Assembly: GCA_019635695.1 (NCBI GenBank)
Contig: JAHBYZ010000015.1
Span: forward strand, 23,991 to 87,990
DNA: 64,000 nt
Source: Rhizobiaceae bacterium
GTDB lineage: Bacteria > Pseudomonadota > Alphaproteobacteria > Rhizobiales > Rhizobiaceae
Direction: 5' to 3'
Positions 19,079 to 28,096 of this stretch are shown in pieces (position 1 is the stretch's first letter; each line of letters opens with the position of its first letter). The translations under genes were made by a program, and so were the position numbers. The notes under the pieces were generated by a model, which ran no database searches, was not told the DNA's origin, and was given only the letters and a program-made list of their open reading frames with translations.

Positions 19079-20269
19079 ATGGCGTCCGACGCGGCCCCCG
19101 CCCCTCAGGACGGCATGCGCTGGCTGGCGCTGGCGGCTTCCATTTCGGCGATCAGCGTCGTCGGCATCGCCATCGGCCTCGGTACGCCGCTTCTGTCGAT
19201 CATCCTTGAATCGCGCGGCCATTCCGCGACGATGATCGGCGCCAACGCCGCGGTCGGCGGCGTCGCCGCGATCTTCGCGGCGCCCTTCGCCATTCCGCTC
19301 GCCTCGCGGTTCGGCGTCGTCGGCGCGATGCTGCTGATGTTCGTCGTCGGCTCGGCCTCCTTCGTCGGCTTCTACGTCTTCGAGCCGTTCTGGGCCTGGT
19401 TTCCGCTGCGCGCCACGCTGCACATCGCGATGACGATCATCTTCATCCTGTCGGAATTCTGGATCTCGAGTTCCGCCCCGCCGGCGCGGCGCGGGCTGGT
19501 GCTGGGCATCTACGCCACCTGCCTGTCGCTCGGCTTCGCGATCGGACCGCTTATCTTCGCGGTGGTCGGCTCGCAGGGTTTCCTGCCGTTTGGGATCGCC
19601 TGCGGCTTCGTCGCGCTGGCCGCGGTTCCGGTGATAGCGGCGGCAAAGCAGAGCCCGAGCGTGCGGCATGAGGACGAGGACGCGCCCCGCAGCGGCTTCT
19701 TCCGCTACATCTGGCTGGTGCCGACGGCCACCGCCGCCGTGCTCGTGTTCGGCGCGGTCGAGACCGGCGGCTTCAACCTGTTTCCCGTGTACGGCGCCCG
19801 CGTCGGCTATACCGAGGCGCAGGCCGCACTTCTGCTCTCCATGATCGGGCTCGGCAACGTGCTGCTGCAAATTCCGATCGGCATGCTGTCGGACCGCATG
19901 AAGGACCGGCGCATCCTGCTGCTGGCCTGCGCGTTGATCGGCGCCGCGGGCAGCATCGCCATCCCGTTGATCCACCAGAGCTGGCTGGCCACGGCGGCGC
20001 TCTTCTTCGTCTGGGGTGGCGTGGTGGCCGGGCTCTACACGGTGGGCCTGGCGCACCTCGGATCGCAGCTCTCGGGCCGCGACCTCGCCTCCGCCAACGC
20101 GGCCTTCGTGCTGTGCTACGGCATCGGCACGCTGGCCGGCCCGCAGTTGATCGGGGTCGGCATGGACGTGTTCGGCAGCCACGGCTTCGCCTGGGCGCTG
20201 GCCTTCTTCTTCGTGTTCTACATCGTGGTTGTCACGCTCAGGCTGGCCAGCCGGCGGCCTCGCACTTGA
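19079..20269 (+). CDS. major facilitator superfamily transporter
   Basis: A 396-residue protein with twelve predicted helices in two halves around a central loop of about residues 190-210 (AAKQSPSVRHEDEDAPRSG). The MFS motif A region after helix 2 is weak (PLASRFGV). The second half carries the equivalent SDRMKDRR loop. Its hydrophobic profile and GLGTPLLSIILESRG opening resemble the YcaD/arabinose-efflux-type group, but the substrate is unknown. It is the last gene before rpmG; the 101 bases between them leave room for the rpmG promoter. Confidence 0.88.
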   Translation: MASDAAPAPQDGMRWLALAASISAISVVGIAIGLGTPLLSIILESRGHSATMIGANAAVGGVAAIFAAPFAIPLASRFGVVGAMLLMFVVGSASFVGFYVFEPFWAWFPLRATLHIAMTIIFILSEFWISSSAPPARRGLVLGIYATCLSLGFAIGPLIFAVVGSQGFLPFGIACGFVALAAVPVIAAAKQSPSVRHEDEDAPRSGFFRYIWLVPTATAAVLVFGAVETGGFNLFPVYGARVGYTEAQAALLLSMIGLGNVLLQIPIGMLSDRMKDRRILLLACALIGAAGSIAIPLIHQSWLATAALFFVWGGVVAGLYTVGLAHLGSQLSGRDLASANAAFVLCYGIGTLAGPQLIGVGMDVFGSHGFAWALAFFFVFYIVVVTLRLASRRPRT

Positions 20270-20370
20270 CTTTGGACGCCCGCCTGCTTACGACGCGGCG
20301 CAGTTTTCCGCGGCCGGGACGTGAAGCCCGCTGATGCGGCATTCACCCCATTCCAGGACGGACCAGGACA

Positions 20371-20538
20371 ATGGCCAAGGCAACGACCATCAAAATCAAG
20401 CTTCAGTCGACCGCCGACACAGGCTTCTTCTACGTGACCACGAAGAACAGCCGCACGATGACGGACAAGATGACGAAGAAGAAGTACGACCCGATCGCCA
20501 AGAAGCACGTCGACTTCAAGGAAGCCAAGATCAAGTAG
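20371..20538 (+). CDS. rpmG: 50S ribosomal protein L33 (bL33)
   Basis: A 55-residue basic protein starting [20 protein letters not shown], with [21 protein letters not shown] and ending [10 protein letters not shown], a complete bL33. It lacks the two CxxC pairs and is therefore the zinc-independent form. AGGACA precedes the ATG closely, as does an earlier AGGACGG. An intrinsic terminator follows 26 bases after the stop. The position next to pleD-divK (convergent) is the usual arrangement in rhizobia. Confidence 0.97.
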   Translation: MAKATTIKIKLQSTADTGFFYVTTKNSRTMTDKMTKKKYDPIAKKHVDFKEAKIK

Positions 20539-20563
20539 GCTTCGGCTTCGCCGCATTCGAAAG

Positions 20564-20586
20564 CGCCGCCTCCGGGCGGCGTTTTT
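20564..20586 (+). terminator. intrinsic terminator of rpmG
   Basis: CGCCGCC pairs perfectly with GGCGGCG around a TCCG loop and is followed at once by five thymines. This is a textbook Rho-independent terminator on the plus strand. Confidence 0.9.
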
Positions 20587-21036
20587 CGTTTTGGGGTTCC
20601 AGAACGCCAACGGGCCGGCGCTTGGCCAGCCCGTTTGCGGTTCCAACAGTGATTGCCAGACCCCGATTGGGGGCCGGCCGGCATCCGGCAGCGGTACGAG
20701 GAGGCCACTATGCGCCGGAGCCGACCGGCCGACCCCACGGACCCAGGAGATGCGGCGGACCTGAGCATCATGGGGTATTTCAGGAGGGTGCCGGAAGTGG
20801 TTCCTCGCGCGGCGCCCGTCCCCTTGTCCCGGCCAGACACTTGCGCAGCGCGGGGCGAAAATCAACGCTTTCTTAACTACCGCACCCAAAACGTGATGGT
20901 AAGGTTAAGAGTCGGGCGGCCGTGCGTCGGACGGTTACTGCGGCGAAACTGGCTGCGCCTCGCCGAACACTTTGTCGGCACCGCGGGACCTCTTCCTGCA
21001 ACTGTCTGTGAGCCCCGGATTGGGCGGCGCTACGCC
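20587..21036. other. 450-base stretch without a supported gene
   Basis: This gap lies between the rpmG terminator and the 3' end of pleD. A second hairpin (AACGGGC 20609-20615 with GCCCGTT 20629-20635) lacks a thymine tract. An inverted repeat CTTAAC ... GTTAAG spans 20872-20909. A plus-strand frame beginning ATGCGCCGGAGC at 20710 has GAGGAG upstream, but it does not close until it has run antisense through all of pleD, so it is not called. No RNA gene or mobile element is recognised. Confidence 0.5.
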
Positions 21037-22410
21037 TCAGGCAGCCTTGGCCACGACCCGGTTGCGGCCGCCGGACTTCGCCTCGTAGAGCGCCACGTCC
21101 GCGCGCTTGATCAGGTCGGCGACGCTGTCGCGGCCCTTCAGCATGGATGCAACGCCGATGCTCACCGTGACGTCGATCGCCTTGCCGTCGCGGCCGATCG
21201 GGAAAGGCCGCCCCGCGATCTCGGCGCGGATACGCTCGCCCACGCGCGCCGCGATCTCGAAGTCCGTGTCCGGCATGACCACGACGAATTCCTCGCCGCC
21301 ATAGCGGCAGGCCAGATCCATGCCGCGCACGTTCTTGCGCAGCCGATCGGCGAATTCGCGCAGCACGTCGTCGCCGCCATCGTGGCCGAAGCCGTCGTTG
21401 ACGGCCTTGAAGCGGTCGATGTCGGTGACCAGCACCGACAGCGGGCGCTGGCGCCCCAGCGCGCGGTCGAACAGCGTCTGCAGATGGCTGTCGAGATAGC
21501 GACGGTTGTGCAGGCCGGTCAGCCCGTCGGTCACCGCCATCTCGATCGTCTTCGTTACCGAGGCGCGCAGATGGTCGTTATAGCGCTTGCGACGCACCTG
21601 CGTGCGCAGCCGCGCCACCAATTCCTGCGCATCCACCGGGCGCGTCAGATAGTCGTTCACGCCGAGGTCGAGGCCGCGGATGATGAGCGATTCCTCCTCC
21701 TGCCCTGCTACCAGCATGATCGGCACGAAGCGGGTGCGGTCGAGCGAACGCAGTTGCGAGCAAAGGCGCAGCGGGTCGAAGCTGGCGAAGCCGGTGGCGA
21801 TCACCACGCAGTCGCAGGGCTTCTCAGCCGCGTCGAACAGCGCCGCCTGCGGGTCCGTGGTCACGGTCACCTCGGCCACGTCGCGCAGCATGCGCACCAG
21901 CCGCTCCGACGAGGATTGCCGCTCGTCCACCAGAAGCACGGCCGGCTTCGCGTCCCCTGCCCCGGCGCCGCGCGCCAGAAGCTCTTCGATGCCGATATTT
22001 CTGGTGGTCGAGGCGCGCAGGCGCAACTCGTCGGTCAAAGTCTTCAGCCGCACCAGGTTCTTGACGCGGGTGACCAGCTGCAGATCGTTGACCGGCTTGG
22101 TCAGGAAGTCGTCGGCGCCGGCATCCAGCCCGCGCACGCGATCCGAAGCCTGATCGAGCGCCGTCACCATGACCACGGGTATGTGCGAGGTGGCGGGATC
22201 GCTTTTCAGGCGCCGGCACACCTCGAACCCGTCCATTCCAGGCATCATCACGTCGAGCAGCACCACGTCGACGCGGCCGGCCATGCAGGCCTCCAGCGCC
22301 TCCGGCCCGGACGAGGCGGTCAGCACGTTGAAATATTCGGCCGACAGGCGGGCCTCAAGCAGCCGGACATTGGCCGGAATGTCGTCGACGACGAGGATGC
22401 GGGCGGTCAT
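21037..22410 (-). CDS. pleD: response regulator diguanylate cyclase PleD
   Basis: A 457-residue REC-REC-GGDEF protein that makes cyclic di-GMP on phosphorylation and controls polar development in Alphaproteobacteria. The first REC has the phospho-acceptor Asp53 (VVLLDVMMPGMDG). The second REC (about 155-275) is degenerate, with the acceptor region reading VVIATGFASFD, as in the Caulobacter protein where it serves as an adaptor. GGEEF is at 371-375. The inhibitory I-site RxxD (RGMD, 362-365) sits five residues before it, so product feedback is expected. The ATG at 22408-22410 lies eight bases after the divK stop, showing a divK-pleD operon. Confidence 0.97.
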   Translation of the reverse strand: MTARILVVDDIPANVRLLEARLSAEYFNVLTASSGPEALEACMAGRVDVVLLDVMMPGMDGFEVCRRLKSDPATSHIPVVMVTALDQASDRVRGLDAGADDFLTKPVNDLQLVTRVKNLVRLKTLTDELRLRASTTRNIGIEELLARGAGAGDAKPAVLLVDERQSSSERLVRMLRDVAEVTVTTDPQAALFDAAEKPCDCVVIATGFASFDPLRLCSQLRSLDRTRFVPIMLVAGQEEESLIIRGLDLGVNDYLTRPVDAQELVARLRTQVRRKRYNDHLRASVTKTIEMAVTDGLTGLHNRRYLDSHLQTLFDRALGRQRPLSVLVTDIDRFKAVNDGFGHDGGDDVLREFADRLRKNVRGMDLACRYGGEEFVVVMPDTDFEIAARVGERIRAEIAGRPFPIGRDGKAIDVTVSIGVASMLKGRDSVADLIKRADVALYEAKSGGRNRVVAKAA

Positions 22411-22418
22411 GGTCTTCC

Positions 22419-22790
22419 CTATGCGTCGCCGAGATAGGACTTGATGGTCTCGATGAAGCGCGGCACCGAGATCGGCTTGGAGATGTAGGCCTCGCAGCCG
22501 CCCTGGCGAATGCGCTCCTCGTCGCCCTTCATGGCGAAGGCGGTCACGGCGATGACCGGAATCGTGTGCAGGTCGTCGTCCTGCTTCAGCCATTTGGTCA
22601 CCTCGAGGCCGGAGACCTCGGGCAGCTGGATGTCCATCAGGATCAGGTCGGGGCGGTGCTCGCGCGCCAGATCCAGCGCCTCCAGCCCGTTGCGGGTGCG
22701 CACGGTCTCATAGCCGCTGGCCTCGATCAGGTCGCGGAAGAGCTTCATGTTGAGCTCGTTGTCCTCGACGATCATAACCTTCTTGGGCAT
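22419..22790 (-). CDS. divK: single-domain response regulator DivK
   Basis: A 123-residue receiver domain with no output domain. The acidic pair Glu9/Asp10 (IVEDNE), phospho-acceptor Asp53 ([13 protein letters not shown]), Thr in [11 protein letters not shown] and Lys in YISKPIS are all present. In Caulobacter and rhizobia DivK is phosphorylated by DivJ and PleC-type kinases and acts through DivL/CckA to restrain CtrA. The first gene of the divK-pleD unit; 210 bases separate it from the divergent DUF3572 gene. No CtrA-type TTAA-N7-TTAA box was seen in that gap. Confidence 0.96.
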   Translation of the reverse strand: MPKKVMIVEDNELNMKLFRDLIEASGYETVRTRNGLEALDLAREHRPDLILMDIQLPEVSGLEVTKWLKQDDDLHTIPVIAVTAFAMKGDEERIRQGGCEAYISKPISVPRFIETIKSYLGDA

Positions 22791-23000
22791 CGCGTCCCGC
22801 CAACCTCGTCGCCGCCAGCGCCCCGCCCGATTGCGGCCGCGCGCGGCAGCGATTCCCGCTACCGGCAGCCTAGCGACATTTGATTGACGAAACGCAAACC
22901 TTGCGGCCACGCGCCGCCGCTGTCGCCGCGGTAGCAGCAGCGGCCATGCGCCGTCGCCTGCGTCCTTGCCGCGGCGCGTCCGCCGCGCTAACCCGTCGCC

Positions 23001-23351
23001 ATGATCCGCACCTCCCGCTCAGCTGCGGCCGAACCGGCCCCGAAACCCGTCCCGCGCGGCGGCCACCCCGACCGCGAGGCGTCCGAAGCGCTTGCGATAG
23101 AGGCGCTTGGCTTCGTCGCGGCCGATCCCGAGCTGCTGCAGCGTTTCCTCGCGCTCACCGGCATCGAGGCGGCGGACATCCGCGCCGCCGCGCGCCAGAG
23201 CGGCTTCCTCGCCGGCGTGCTCGCTTTCGTCGCAGCGCATGAGCCGACGCTGCTCGCCTTCGCCGCCTCGGCCGGCCGGCCGGCGCAAACCGTGCTCGCC
23301 GCCATGCGCGCGCTGCCCGGCGGCAACACAAGCTTCGAGCGCTCGACATGA
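23001..23351 (+). CDS. DUF3572 family protein
   Basis: A 116-residue protein with a disordered, proline-rich first 25 residues followed by the conserved DUF3572 core: [28 protein letters not shown] to [10 protein letters not shown] (read in part). The family is restricted largely to Hyphomicrobiales and has no known function. Its stop overlaps the start of the HAD-like gene by four bases (ATGA). It is divergent from divK, an arrangement I recall from other rhizobia. Confidence 0.85.
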   Translation: MIRTSRSAAAEPAPKPVPRGGHPDREASEALAIEALGFVAADPELLQRFLALTGIEAADIRAAARQSGFLAGVLAFVAAHEPTLLAFAASAGRPAQTVLAAMRALPGGNTSFERST

Positions 23352-24061
23352 GTGCCTCCGACGACGCTCCAGCCCAGCGCAACGACTTCACCCACGGCGA
23401 CACCGGCCTGATCGACCCCGAGACAGAGCGCCAGATCGCCGAGCTTTCGCGCGACACGCGACCGCTGCTGGTGCTCGACGTCGACGATGTCGTGCTCGAT
23501 TTCGTCAAGCCGTTTCCGCGCTATCTGGTGAGCTCCGGCTACGAGCTCGACCTCGCCACCTTCCGCCTGCACGGCAACGTCCGCCACCTCGAAAGCGGCC
23601 GCATCGCCGAGCGCGAGGAGGTTGCCCGCCTGATCGACGACTTCTTCCGCCTGCAGGCCGAGTGGCAGACCGTCACCAAGGGCGCCGGCGAGGCCATCGC
23701 CTACTTTGCCGGCAAGGCCGAGATCGTCATGCTGACGGCGATGCCGCACAAATGGCGGGCCATCCGCCGCGCCCATCTCGACACGCTGGGGCTCGGCCAC
23801 CCGCTGCTCACCACCGAGATGGCCAAGGGCCCGGCGCTCGCCCGCCTGCGCGGCGACAGCGGCCGCCCGATCGCCTTCGTCGACGACCAGCCGGCCAACC
23901 ACGTTTCGGCCCGCCAGCACGTTCCCGACGCGCACCTGTTCCACCTGATGGCGGAGAACGCGCTGCGTGCCCTGCTGCCCGCCCCGCCGGAAGGCGTGAT
24001 GATCGTTGACGACTGGCACGAGGCCACGCCACTGATCGCCCGCGCGCTCGGGCTGGACTGA
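23348..24061 (+). CDS. HAD-superfamily hydrolase-like protein
   Basis: A 237-residue protein with the HAD motif I LVLDVDDVVLDF (Asp44 and Asp46), a motif II candidate MLTAMPHKW (threonine in place of the usual S/T at a strand end) and the acidic motif IV FVDDQPANH around residue 180. A later MIVDDWHEATPLIARAL closes the protein. The substrate is unknown; the family is likely a phosphatase. It is translationally coupled to the DUF3572 gene, so the two products may work together. Confidence 0.8.
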   Translation: MSASDDAPAQRNDFTHGDTGLIDPETERQIAELSRDTRPLLVLDVDDVVLDFVKPFPRYLVSSGYELDLATFRLHGNVRHLESGRIAEREEVARLIDDFFRLQAEWQTVTKGAGEAIAYFAGKAEIVMLTAMPHKWRAIRRAHLDTLGLGHPLLTTEMAKGPALARLRGDSGRPIAFVDDQPANHVSARQHVPDAHLFHLMAENALRALLPAPPEGVMIVDDWHEATPLIARALGLD

Positions 24062-24095
24062 TCCGCGGCGCCCGGCGCGCCGCAGTATCCTCTCT

Positions 24096-24671
24096 CTAAA
24101 GTTCCAGCCGCATCAGCGGCCTTCCCGCCCGCCGCTCGGCCACGACCGAGAAGCCGGCACGCTCGAACACCCGCGCCGAGCCGACGAACAGCCCCATGCG
24201 GCTGGTGTCGTTGGACTGGCGGATCGGACAGGCCTCCAGCGCCCGCGCGCCATTGTCGCGGGCGAACGCGATGCCGGCCGCGACCAGTCTATGACTGATG
24301 CCCGTGCCCCTCGCCTCCTTGCGGTTGAAGAAGCAGGACACCGCCCAGATGTCGGGATCGCCGGCATCGCGCTCGTCCGTCGGCGCCGACGCCCGGCGCC
24401 GCCCGTTCCACTCGGGCACGTCGGCGCGCGGGCCGACCTGCATCCAGCCGACGGCGCGTCCGTCGCGAAACGCCAGCAGCCCCGGCGGCGGGCCGCTGCT
24501 AACCCGCTCGCGCAAGAACGCCTTCTTGCCGCCGTGCCCCGTCGCTTTCCTTTCGGCCGGCGCCATGCGGAAATAGGTGCACCAGCAGCCGAAGCAGGCG
24601 CCTTCCTTGCCGAACAGATCCTCGAAGGCCGGCCACAGCGCCGGCGTGAGCGGTTCGATCGCGATGTCCAT
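24096..24671 (-). CDS. GNAT family N-acetyltransferase
   Basis: A 191-residue acetyltransferase. The acetyl-CoA binding region is visible as NRKEARGTGISHRLVAAGIAFA, with the RGTGI variant of the Q/RxxGxG/A loop, and a terminal strand VFERAGFSVV. The N-terminal CFGCWCTYFRM segment, with three cysteines, is typical of a subgroup of GNAT proteins often found with a cysteine-rich start. The acceptor is unknown. The gene diverges from dinB, and only 102 bases separate the two starts, so the LexA box there could also affect it. Confidence 0.85.
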   Translation of the reverse strand: MDIAIEPLTPALWPAFEDLFGKEGACFGCWCTYFRMAPAERKATGHGGKKAFLRERVSSGPPPGLLAFRDGRAVGWMQVGPRADVPEWNGRRRASAPTDERDAGDPDIWAVSCFFNRKEARGTGISHRLVAAGIAFARDNGARALEACPIRQSNDTSRMGLFVGSARVFERAGFSVVAERRAGRPLMRLEL

Positions 24672-24746
24672 CTCAATCCCGCTGCGTTTCGTCCACAGGG
24701 CGCGGCGCGCTTGCGAGGCGTCCGGGCCTGCAATACCATTCCGATT

Positions 24747-24761
24747 GTTCTCTAAATGTTC
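24747..24761 (+). promoter_or_regulatory. LexA (SOS) box upstream of dinB
   Basis: GTTC-N7-GTTC matches exactly the direct-repeat LexA operator known for Alphaproteobacteria. It lies 12 bases before the ATG chosen for dinB and overlaps an earlier in-frame ATG at 24756, which argues against using that earlier start. Confidence 0.85.
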
Positions 24762-24773
24762 TCATTGGCGGCG

Positions 24774-26102
24774 ATGCTTGTCAACGACCCGCAAGCCGGA
24801 TTCTGCAGAGACTGCCTGTCGCGCCAGCGCGCGCCCGGCCGCCGCTGCGAGGCCTGCGGCAGCCCGCGCCGCACCGGCCATGCCGAGCTCTACGGCCTGT
24901 CGGTCGCGCATGTGGACTGCGACGCCTTCTACGCGGCGGTTGAGAAGCGCGACCGGCCGGAGCTCCGCGATGTGCCGGTCATCATCGGCGGCGGCCGGCG
25001 CGGGGTGGTCTCCACCGCCTGCTACATCGCCCGCATCCGCGGCGTGCGTTCCGCCATGCCGATGTTCAAGGCGCTGGAGGCCTGCCCCGAGGCCGTGGTC
25101 ATCAAGCCCGACATGGAGAAATATGTCGGTGTCGGCCGTCAGGTACGCGCCCTGATGCAGGCGCTGACCCCGCAGGTAGAGCCTATCTCCATCGACGAGG
25201 CGTTCATGGACCTGTCGGGCACCGAGCGGCTGCATGGCGAGCCGCCGGCGCTGGCGCTCGGCCGCTTCGCCGCGCGGGTCGAGAAGGAGCTCGGCATCTC
25301 CGTCTCGGTCGGCCTGTCCTACTGCAAGTTCCTCGCCAAGGTGGCGTCCGACCTCGACAAGCCGCGCGGCTTCGCCGTCATCGGCCGCGAGGAGGCCGTT
25401 TCCTTCCTTGCCGGCAAGCCGGTGACGCTGATCTGGGGTGTCGGCAAGGCGTTCGCCACGACGCTGGAGCGCGACGGCATCCGCACCATCGGCCAGATTC
25501 AAACGATGGACCGTGGCGACCTGATGCGCCGCTACGGCACCATGGGCGACCGGCTGTGGCGGCTTTCGCGCGGCATCGACGAACGCAAGGTCGACCCCTC
25601 GCACGACGCCAAGACGGTGTCGGCCGAGACGACCTTCGACACCGACCTCGCCGCGCTGGACGATCTTGTGCCGGTGCTGCGGCGCCTGTCCGAGCGCGTC
25701 TCGACACGGCTGAAGAAGGGCGAGCTCGCCGGCCGCACCGTGGTGCTGAAGCTCAAGAGTGCCGATTTCCGCATCCGCACGCGCAACCGCCAGCTCGCTG
25801 ACCCCACGCGGCTGGCCGACCGCATCTTCGCCACCGGGCTCGACCTGCTGCGCAAGGAAACAGACGGCACGCGCTACCGCCTGATCGGCATCGGCGTCTC
25901 GGACCTTTCCGACGACGCCCGCGCCGACCCGCCCGACCTCGTCGACACCGGCGCGCGCAAGCGGGCGCTCGCCGAAGGCGCGATGGACGCGCTGAAGGCA
26001 AAATTCGGCGGCGGCTCGATCGAGACCGGCTATACGTTCGGCCGCGGCCGGCCGGGTCGCGACACACGTCCCGAGATCGACGGCCCCGAGAACAACGAAT
26101 GA
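24774..26102 (+). CDS. dinB: DNA polymerase IV (Y-family)
   Basis: DinB is the error-prone translesion polymerase of the SOS response. The 442-residue protein has the catalytic [35 protein letters not shown] (acidic pair) and [14 protein letters not shown] segments, a helix-hairpin-helix region ([17 protein letters not shown]) and the little-finger domain. Before the palm lies an extra zinc-ribbon-like element with Cys11, Cys14, Cys25 and Cys28 (FCRDC and RRCEAC). The start at 24774 avoids the LexA box; an in-frame ATG at 24756 would lie inside it. The stop overlaps the next gene by four bases, so that gene may also be SOS-induced. Confidence 0.95.
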   Translation: MLVNDPQAGFCRDCLSRQRAPGRRCEACGSPRRTGHAELYGLSVAHVDCDAFYAAVEKRDRPELRDVPVIIGGGRRGVVSTACYIARIRGVRSAMPMFKALEACPEAVVIKPDMEKYVGVGRQVRALMQALTPQVEPISIDEAFMDLSGTERLHGEPPALALGRFAARVEKELGISVSVGLSYCKFLAKVASDLDKPRGFAVIGREEAVSFLAGKPVTLIWGVGKAFATTLERDGIRTIGQIQTMDRGDLMRRYGTMGDRLWRLSRGIDERKVDPSHDAKTVSAETTFDTDLAALDDLVPVLRRLSERVSTRLKKGELAGRTVVLKLKSADFRIRTRNRQLADPTRLADRIFATGLDLLRKETDGTRYRLIGIGVSDLSDDARADPPDLVDTGARKRALAEGAMDALKAKFGGGSIETGYTFGRGRPGRDTRPEIDGPENNE

Positions 26103-27271
26103 CGGCATTCTTTCCGCGGCGCGCGCTGCGGCGCATCCTCAACCTCGACGATTTCGAACAGGCGGCGCGCCGGCACATGCCGAAGCCGGTCTTTGCCTAT
26201 GTCTCCGGCGGCGTCGAGGATTGCGTCACCCTGCGCGACAACCGGGCCGCCTTCGAGGAACTGCGGCTGATGCCCCGCATCCTCGTCGACGTGCGTGCGC
26301 GCGACACGGCCGTGAACCTGTTCGGCGAGCGCTGTGCCGCCCCCTTCGGCATCGCGCCGATGGGCATCAGCGCCCTGTCGGCCTATCGCGGCGACATCGT
26401 GCAGGCGCGCGGCGCGGGCGCGGCCGGCATCCCCGCGATCATGTCGGGCTCTTCGTTGATCCGCCTCGAGGACGTCGTCCGCGCGGCGCCCGACGTCTGG
26501 TTCCAGCTCTATCTGCCGCCGACGCTTGAAAAGCTGGAAGCCTTGGTGGCCCGCATCGAGGCGGCGGGCATCACGACGCTGGTGCTGACGGTCGACGTCG
26601 CCGTGCTGCCCGGCCGCGAGAACAACATCCGCGCCGGATTCAGGACGCCGCTGGAGCCGAGCCTGTCATTGCTGTGGCAGGGCGCCTCGCACCCCGCCTG
26701 GACGATCAACACCGCGCTGCGCACCCTCGCGCGCCACGGCATGCCGCATTTCGAGAACAACGAGGCGACGCGCGGCGCGCCGATCCTGTCGCGCAACGTG
26801 ATGCGCTCGACCGGCGGGCGCGACTGGCTGTCCTGGGACGATTTTGGCCGGCTGCGCGCGCGCTGGAAGGGCCGGCTGCTGGTGAAGGGCCTGCTGCACG
26901 AGGAAGACGTGCGGCTGGCGGCCCAGGCGGGAGCGGACGCCGTGATCCTGTCGAACCACGGCGGCCGCCAGCTCGACGGCGTGCCCTCGCCCATGAGGGT
27001 GCTGCCGGCGGCGGTGGCAGCGGCAGGTGGCATGCCCGTGATGATCGACAGCGGCTTCCGGCGCGGCACCGACGTGCTCAAGGCGCTGGCGCTGGGCGCC
27101 GCTTTTGTGTGGGTCGGCCGCCCGTTCAACTACGCCGCCGCGATCGCCGGCGAGGCCGGCATCGCCCATGCCTTCGGCCTGCTGCGCACCGAAATCGTGA
27201 CCGCGATGGCGCTGCTCGGCGTCACCGCGCCGGACCAGCTTGGGCCGCAGCACGTCAGGGGGCCTGAATAG
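26099..27271 (+). CDS. FMN-dependent alpha-hydroxy-acid dehydrogenase/oxidase
   Basis: A 390-residue protein of the lactate dehydrogenase (LldD) / glycolate oxidase family. It opens with [24 protein letters not shown], the usual N-terminus. It contains the FMN-site segments [15 protein letters not shown] and LVLTVDV, and the signature [10 protein letters not shown] at about residues 286-295 with the catalytic histidine. The substrate (L-lactate, mandelate or another 2-hydroxy acid) cannot be fixed. The ATG overlaps the dinB stop, an odd pairing of a metabolic gene with an SOS polymerase. The stop is followed by the tRNA-Lys promoter. Confidence 0.9.
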   Translation: MTAFFPRRALRRILNLDDFEQAARRHMPKPVFAYVSGGVEDCVTLRDNRAAFEELRLMPRILVDVRARDTAVNLFGERCAAPFGIAPMGISALSAYRGDIVQARGAGAAGIPAIMSGSSLIRLEDVVRAAPDVWFQLYLPPTLEKLEALVARIEAAGITTLVLTVDVAVLPGRENNIRAGFRTPLEPSLSLLWQGASHPAWTINTALRTLARHGMPHFENNEATRGAPILSRNVMRSTGGRDWLSWDDFGRLRARWKGRLLVKGLLHEEDVRLAAQAGADAVILSNHGGRQLDGVPSPMRVLPAAVAAAGGMPVMIDSGFRRGTDVLKALALGAAFVWVGRPFNYAAAIAGEAGIAHAFGLLRTEIVTAMALLGVTAPDQLGPQHVRGPE

Positions 27272-27319
27272 GCCGATATGCACCGTCGGGTTCTGGTCCA
27301 AGCAAAAGCCTGCACGGGG

Positions 27320-27348
27320 CTGGACATGGCGGAACCGTGACGCTATAT
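27320..27348 (+). promoter_or_regulatory. sigma-70 promoter of tRNA-Lys
   Basis: CTGGAC and CTATAT are separated by exactly 17 bases. CTATAT is the preferred alphaproteobacterial -10, and CTGGAC differs from the CTTGAC -35 at one base. Transcription would start about 35 bases before the mature tRNA. Confidence 0.75.
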
Positions 27349-27388
27349 GCGCGCCACCTGCTGAGGCGGCACCGTTTCAGCGGACAGT

Positions 27389-27464
<76 letters not shown>

Positions 27465-27567
27465 CTTAAGTCCTTGAACCGCTGACTTTTTCGACCTCGA
27501 CGCTTGTGCGTGGCGCGGCCCGTTGCGGGTCGGTTGCCTCTGGCCGCAGAAGACGCGGCTTTCACAA

Positions 27568-28005
27568 TCACTCTCCCGGATACTCGCGTGACAGCACGCC
27601 GAGATACTCCGCCTCGGCAGCGCGCAGCCATGCCCACGCGCCGGGCCACGCAGCCGGGTCGGTGGCCGCCAGCGGGTGGCGTCGCAGCAGCGGCACCTCA
27701 TCGTCGAGCCTCGCCGAGAGGGCCGCTTCCAGCGCGCGGGCACATGGCCCCAGCAGGCGGCGCGTCTCCGAAAGCGGCACGCCGCGCAGCCCGCGCACAA
27801 ACAGCCCGACGCTGCGGTTGGTGATGTAGAGGGCGAGATTCAGTTCGGTCGCCGGGACGGCCCGCCAGCGCGAAAAGCCGTTGCCCTTCTCGTAGGGCGC
27901 GGCGCGCGCAGCCGCCTCGAAGCCGTCCCAGAACAGCCGCCGCTCACGCGCCGAAAGCCCTCGAAGTGCACGGCCCGGCAGATCCCACTCATGCGTGGTG
28001 TTCAT
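27568..28005 (-). CDS. conserved hypothetical protein, 145 aa
   Basis: No family is recognised. The protein begins MNTTHEWDLPGRALRGLSARERRLFWDGFEAA, is rich in Arg, Ala and Leu, and looks soluble and helical. It contains a central NLALYITNRSVGLFVRGLRGVPLSE and ends LGVLSREYPGE. The start at 28003-28005 was chosen because GAAGAGG lies nine bases upstream; a longer start at 28041 has no ribosome binding site. It faces the tRNA-Lys gene and is divergent from the small RNA at 28.1 kb, whose promoter must lie within the 90 bases between them. Confidence 0.65.
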   Translation of the reverse strand: MNTTHEWDLPGRALRGLSARERRLFWDGFEAAARAAPYEKGNGFSRWRAVPATELNLALYITNRSVGLFVRGLRGVPLSETRRLLGPCARALEAALSARLDDEVPLLRRHPLAATDPAAWPGAWAWLRAAEAEYLGVLSREYPGE

Positions 28006-28096
28006 TCGAGAAACCTCTTCGGGGGACCTGCCCTGCGACAAGCCGTCCCGCCCGGCAATTGAGGGTTGAAAGGAATCAACTGAGTTACTACGTCAG

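Noticed and set aside
20609..20635. Second hairpin after rpmG as a terminator
   Set aside because: The stem is fair but there is no thymine tract on either strand.
20872..20909. CTTAAC...GTTAAG dyad as a CtrA or other cell-cycle regulator box near pleD
   Set aside because: The spacing does not fit TTAA-N7-TTAA, and it lies at the 3' end of pleD, not at a promoter.
20653..22437. 594-codon plus-strand open frame, with a ribosome-binding-like GAGGAG before an ATG at 20710
   Set aside because: It runs antisense through all of pleD, which is certain. No stop occurs before pleD, so no separate short gene can be supported.
24756..24773. Upstream ATG for dinB (six extra residues)
   Set aside because: It overlaps the second half of the LexA box, where a transcript is unlikely to have started; the next ATG is preferred, though not proven.
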